DNA from: JAWLCQ01 sp041687095
GTDB taxonomy: Bacteria > Planctomycetota > Phycisphaerae > SM23-33
NCBI GenBank assembly: GCA_041687095.1
Contig: JAWLCQ010000138.1
Location: 1-13,419, forward strand
Direction: 5' to 3'
DNA: 13,419 nucleotides
How positions within the stretch are numbered: the first letter of the stretch is position 1; each line of letters starts with the position of its first letter. Below the pieces are notes generated by a model. That model saw nothing but the letters and a program-made list of their open reading frames with translations, made no database searches and was not told the origin of the DNA. Position numbers and translations under genes: made by a program. Shown in pieces: positions 12,316 to 13,419 of this stretch.

Positions 12316-13191
12316 CTACAGGTACTTCTCCACCAGCACACCGTACTTCGCCTTGATCTCGCCCGGGATGGCCTTGCGGTCGGTCCAGATCGCCAGTTCC
12401 ATCGCCGAGTGGGCGGGGCAGGGCTCGTTGGCGATTTCGCTAAAGCGTGCGACGGCTGCCTGGATGAGGGCGATGGCGTTCTTCGTCGCCGCCCCGAGGT
12501 TGCCGATGATCTCGCGGAGCAGCTCGTGCTTTTCGAGTTCCTTCGGGGTGGGGCGCCAGCAGTCGTAGTCGCTGGGCAGGCAGACGAGGGCGTAGGGGAG
12601 TTCGGCCTCGCGGGCGAGCTTGGCCTCGGGCATGGCCGTCATGCCGATCAGATCCCCGCCCCACGCGCGGTGCATCTCGCTCTCGGCGCGGGTGGAGAAG
12701 GCGGGGCCCTCCATGCAGACGTAGGTGCCCCCGTCGTGCACGACGGTGTCGACGGCGTCCTGGCACGCCAGCAGGTGCCGCCGCAGCACGGGGCAGAACG
12801 GGTAGGCGAACTCGACGTGCGCGACGCACTGGTCGTCGAAGAACGTGGGAACGCGGCGGTAGGTCTTGTCGATGATCTGGTCGGGCAGGACGAGGTGACG
12901 CGGGGCGATCTCCTCGCGGAGGGACCCGACGGCCCCGGAGGCGATGACGTGCGTGCACCCGACGGCCTTGAGGGCGTAGAGGTTCGCGCGGTAGTTCACC
13001 ATCGAGGGGTTGAAGCGGTGCCCGTCCCCGTGGCGGTTGAGGATCACCACGTCCGTGCCCTGCCACTGCGTCTCGATGAGGGCCGAGGAGGGCGGCCCGA
13101 ACGGCGTATCCACCTCGACCGCCTTGCCCTGCGCGCCGCCGCACAGCGCATCGCCCAGTCCGCTGCCACCAATGATCCCGACCTTCGCCAT
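12316..13191 (-). CDS. mtnP: S-methyl-5'-thioadenosine phosphorylase
   Basis: The 291-residue enzyme splits methylthioadenosine with phosphate into adenine and methylthioribose-1-phosphate, the first step of methionine salvage from the polyamine by-product. Evidence is the phosphate-binding start GIIGGSGLGD (5-14), RHGDGH (53-58), VNYRANLYALKAVGCTHVIA (65-84), CMEGPAFSTRAES (159-171), MTAMPEAKLAREA (184-196) and SDYDCW (207-212). The aspartates 208 and 210 in the last motif are the adenine-reading residues that separate these enzymes from guanine/hypoxanthine-specific nucleoside phosphorylases. ATG 13191 is chosen because GGAAGGAG lies 6 nt upstream and the fold starts there; the longer frame to 13404 adds 71 basic residues read from spacer DNA. 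No other methionine-salvage genes are in the window. Confidence 0.95.
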   Translation of the reverse strand: MAKVGIIGGSGLGDALCGGAQGKAVEVDTPFGPPSSALIETQWQGTDVVILNRHGDGHRFNPSMVNYRANLYALKAVGCTHVIASGAVGSLREEIAPRHLVLPDQIIDKTYRRVPTFFDDQCVAHVEFAYPFCPVLRRHLLACQDAVDTVVHDGGTYVCMEGPAFSTRAESEMHRAWGGDLIGMTAMPEAKLAREAELPYALVCLPSDYDCWRPTPKELEKHELLREIIGNLGAATKNAIALIQAAVARFSEIANEPCPAHSAMELAIWTDRKAIPGEIKAKYGVLVEKYL

Positions 13192-13239
13192 CTGTCGCTC
13201 CTTCCGATACCGGCCCGGCTGTCTGTTCCCAAACGCGAT

Positions 13240-13257
13240 CCACTGCGGAGAACGCGG
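13240..13257 (-). repeat. Diverged copy of the spacer repeat at 561-582
   Basis: CCACTGCGGAGAACGCGG matches the complement of the CTGCGTTCTCCGCGGTGG segment near 565-580 with two differences. It lies in the leader or promoter region of the phosphorylase gene and in the inverted orientation. Confidence 0.45.
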
Positions 13258-13273
13258 CGACCGTGGAGAGGGA

Positions 13274-13303
13274 ATGGTACAGCGACGTCGAGCGACATGC
13301 CAG
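13274..13303 (-). promoter_or_regulatory. Weak candidate promoter for the phosphorylase gene
   Basis: On the minus strand CTGGCA (complement of 13298-13303, 4 of 6) is followed after 18 nt by TACCAT (complement of 13274-13279, 4 of 6). The leader would be about 75 nt. Matches of this quality arise by chance, so confidence is low. Confidence 0.25.
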
Positions 13304-13361
13304 CGGGTAGAGCACGCACATGGCTCAAAATGCCGGCCGCGCGCGACGCCCCGAGCGCGTG

Positions 13362-13387
13362 CGTTGGGGGTCTCCGGACCCCCAACG
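13362..13387. terminator. Perfect 11-bp GC-rich hairpin near the window edge
   Basis: CGTTGGGGGTC (13362-13372) pairs perfectly with GACCCCCAACG (13377-13387) around the tetraloop TCCG. It is the strongest short hairpin in the window. Whether it ends a transcript coming from beyond the window or is another palindromic repeat cannot be told; no T-tract is present. Confidence 0.4.
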
Positions 13388-13419
13388 TCCCGGAAGGCCA
13401 ACAAACGGTTCCGCGATAG

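Noticed and set aside
11902..13419. Plus-strand open frame across the phosphorylase and the repeats
   Set aside because: It runs antisense through a clear mtnP gene and through the GATTTCGG repeats.

Overview
The window is a high-GC stretch of bacterial DNA whose coding style and spacer content point to Planctomycetota, probably a Phycisphaerae-like lineage. The taxonomy is an inference from two things: strongly GC-biased third codon positions, and spacers filled with relatively AT-rich GATTTCGG-type repeats of a kind I associate with planctomycete genomes. No rRNA, tRNA, transposase, integrase, phage gene or CRISPR array is visible.

Layout. Positions 1-291 hold the 3' end of an unidentified gene with an Ala/Pro-rich linker. 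A hairpin-filled convergent spacer (292-595) separates it from a minus-strand Gfo/Idh/MocA-type oxidoreductase (596-1639). A long divergent spacer (1640-2420) carries an inverted pair of GATTTCGG repeats, two strong hairpins, a 19-bp palindrome and a good sigma70-type promoter. That promoter reads into a secreted alpha-helical protein of unknown function (2421-3548). A complete peptide/oligopeptide ABC importer follows on the plus strand: substrate-binding protein (3781-5679), two permeases (5679-7175 and 7179-8201) and two ATPases (8198-9283 and 9818-10903). The first four importer genes are packed with overlaps or a 3-nt gap, as in a translationally coupled operon. The second ATPase is cut off from the rest by a 534-bp spacer made of nested inverted repeats. 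On the minus strand lie a uroporphyrinogen decarboxylase-superfamily protein (11013-12083), which looks more like a corrinoid/zinc methyltransferase than HemE, and an S-methyl-5'-thioadenosine phosphorylase (12316-13191). These two are separated by a long inverted repeat of the same GATTTCGG family.

How the genes work together. The substrate-binding protein would deliver peptides to the permease pair, powered by the two ATPases, whose C-terminal regions carry cysteine clusters. The first permease is unusual: a periplasmic insertion of well over 150 residues lies between its first and second membrane helices, with a Pro/Thr-rich linker and a small domain resembling the flagellin/hook insertion motif. 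The oxidoreductase, the URO-D-like protein and the phosphorylase look like independent metabolic genes.

The most distinctive feature is the organised repeat content of the spacers. It includes a four-copy hairpin element with a conserved flank in a mirror-symmetric 480-bp arrangement (9290-9771), and at least four copies of a GATTTCGG repeat placed as inverted pairs at two loci about 10 kb apart. No obviously new multigene system is evident; the leads are these repeats and the permease insertion.
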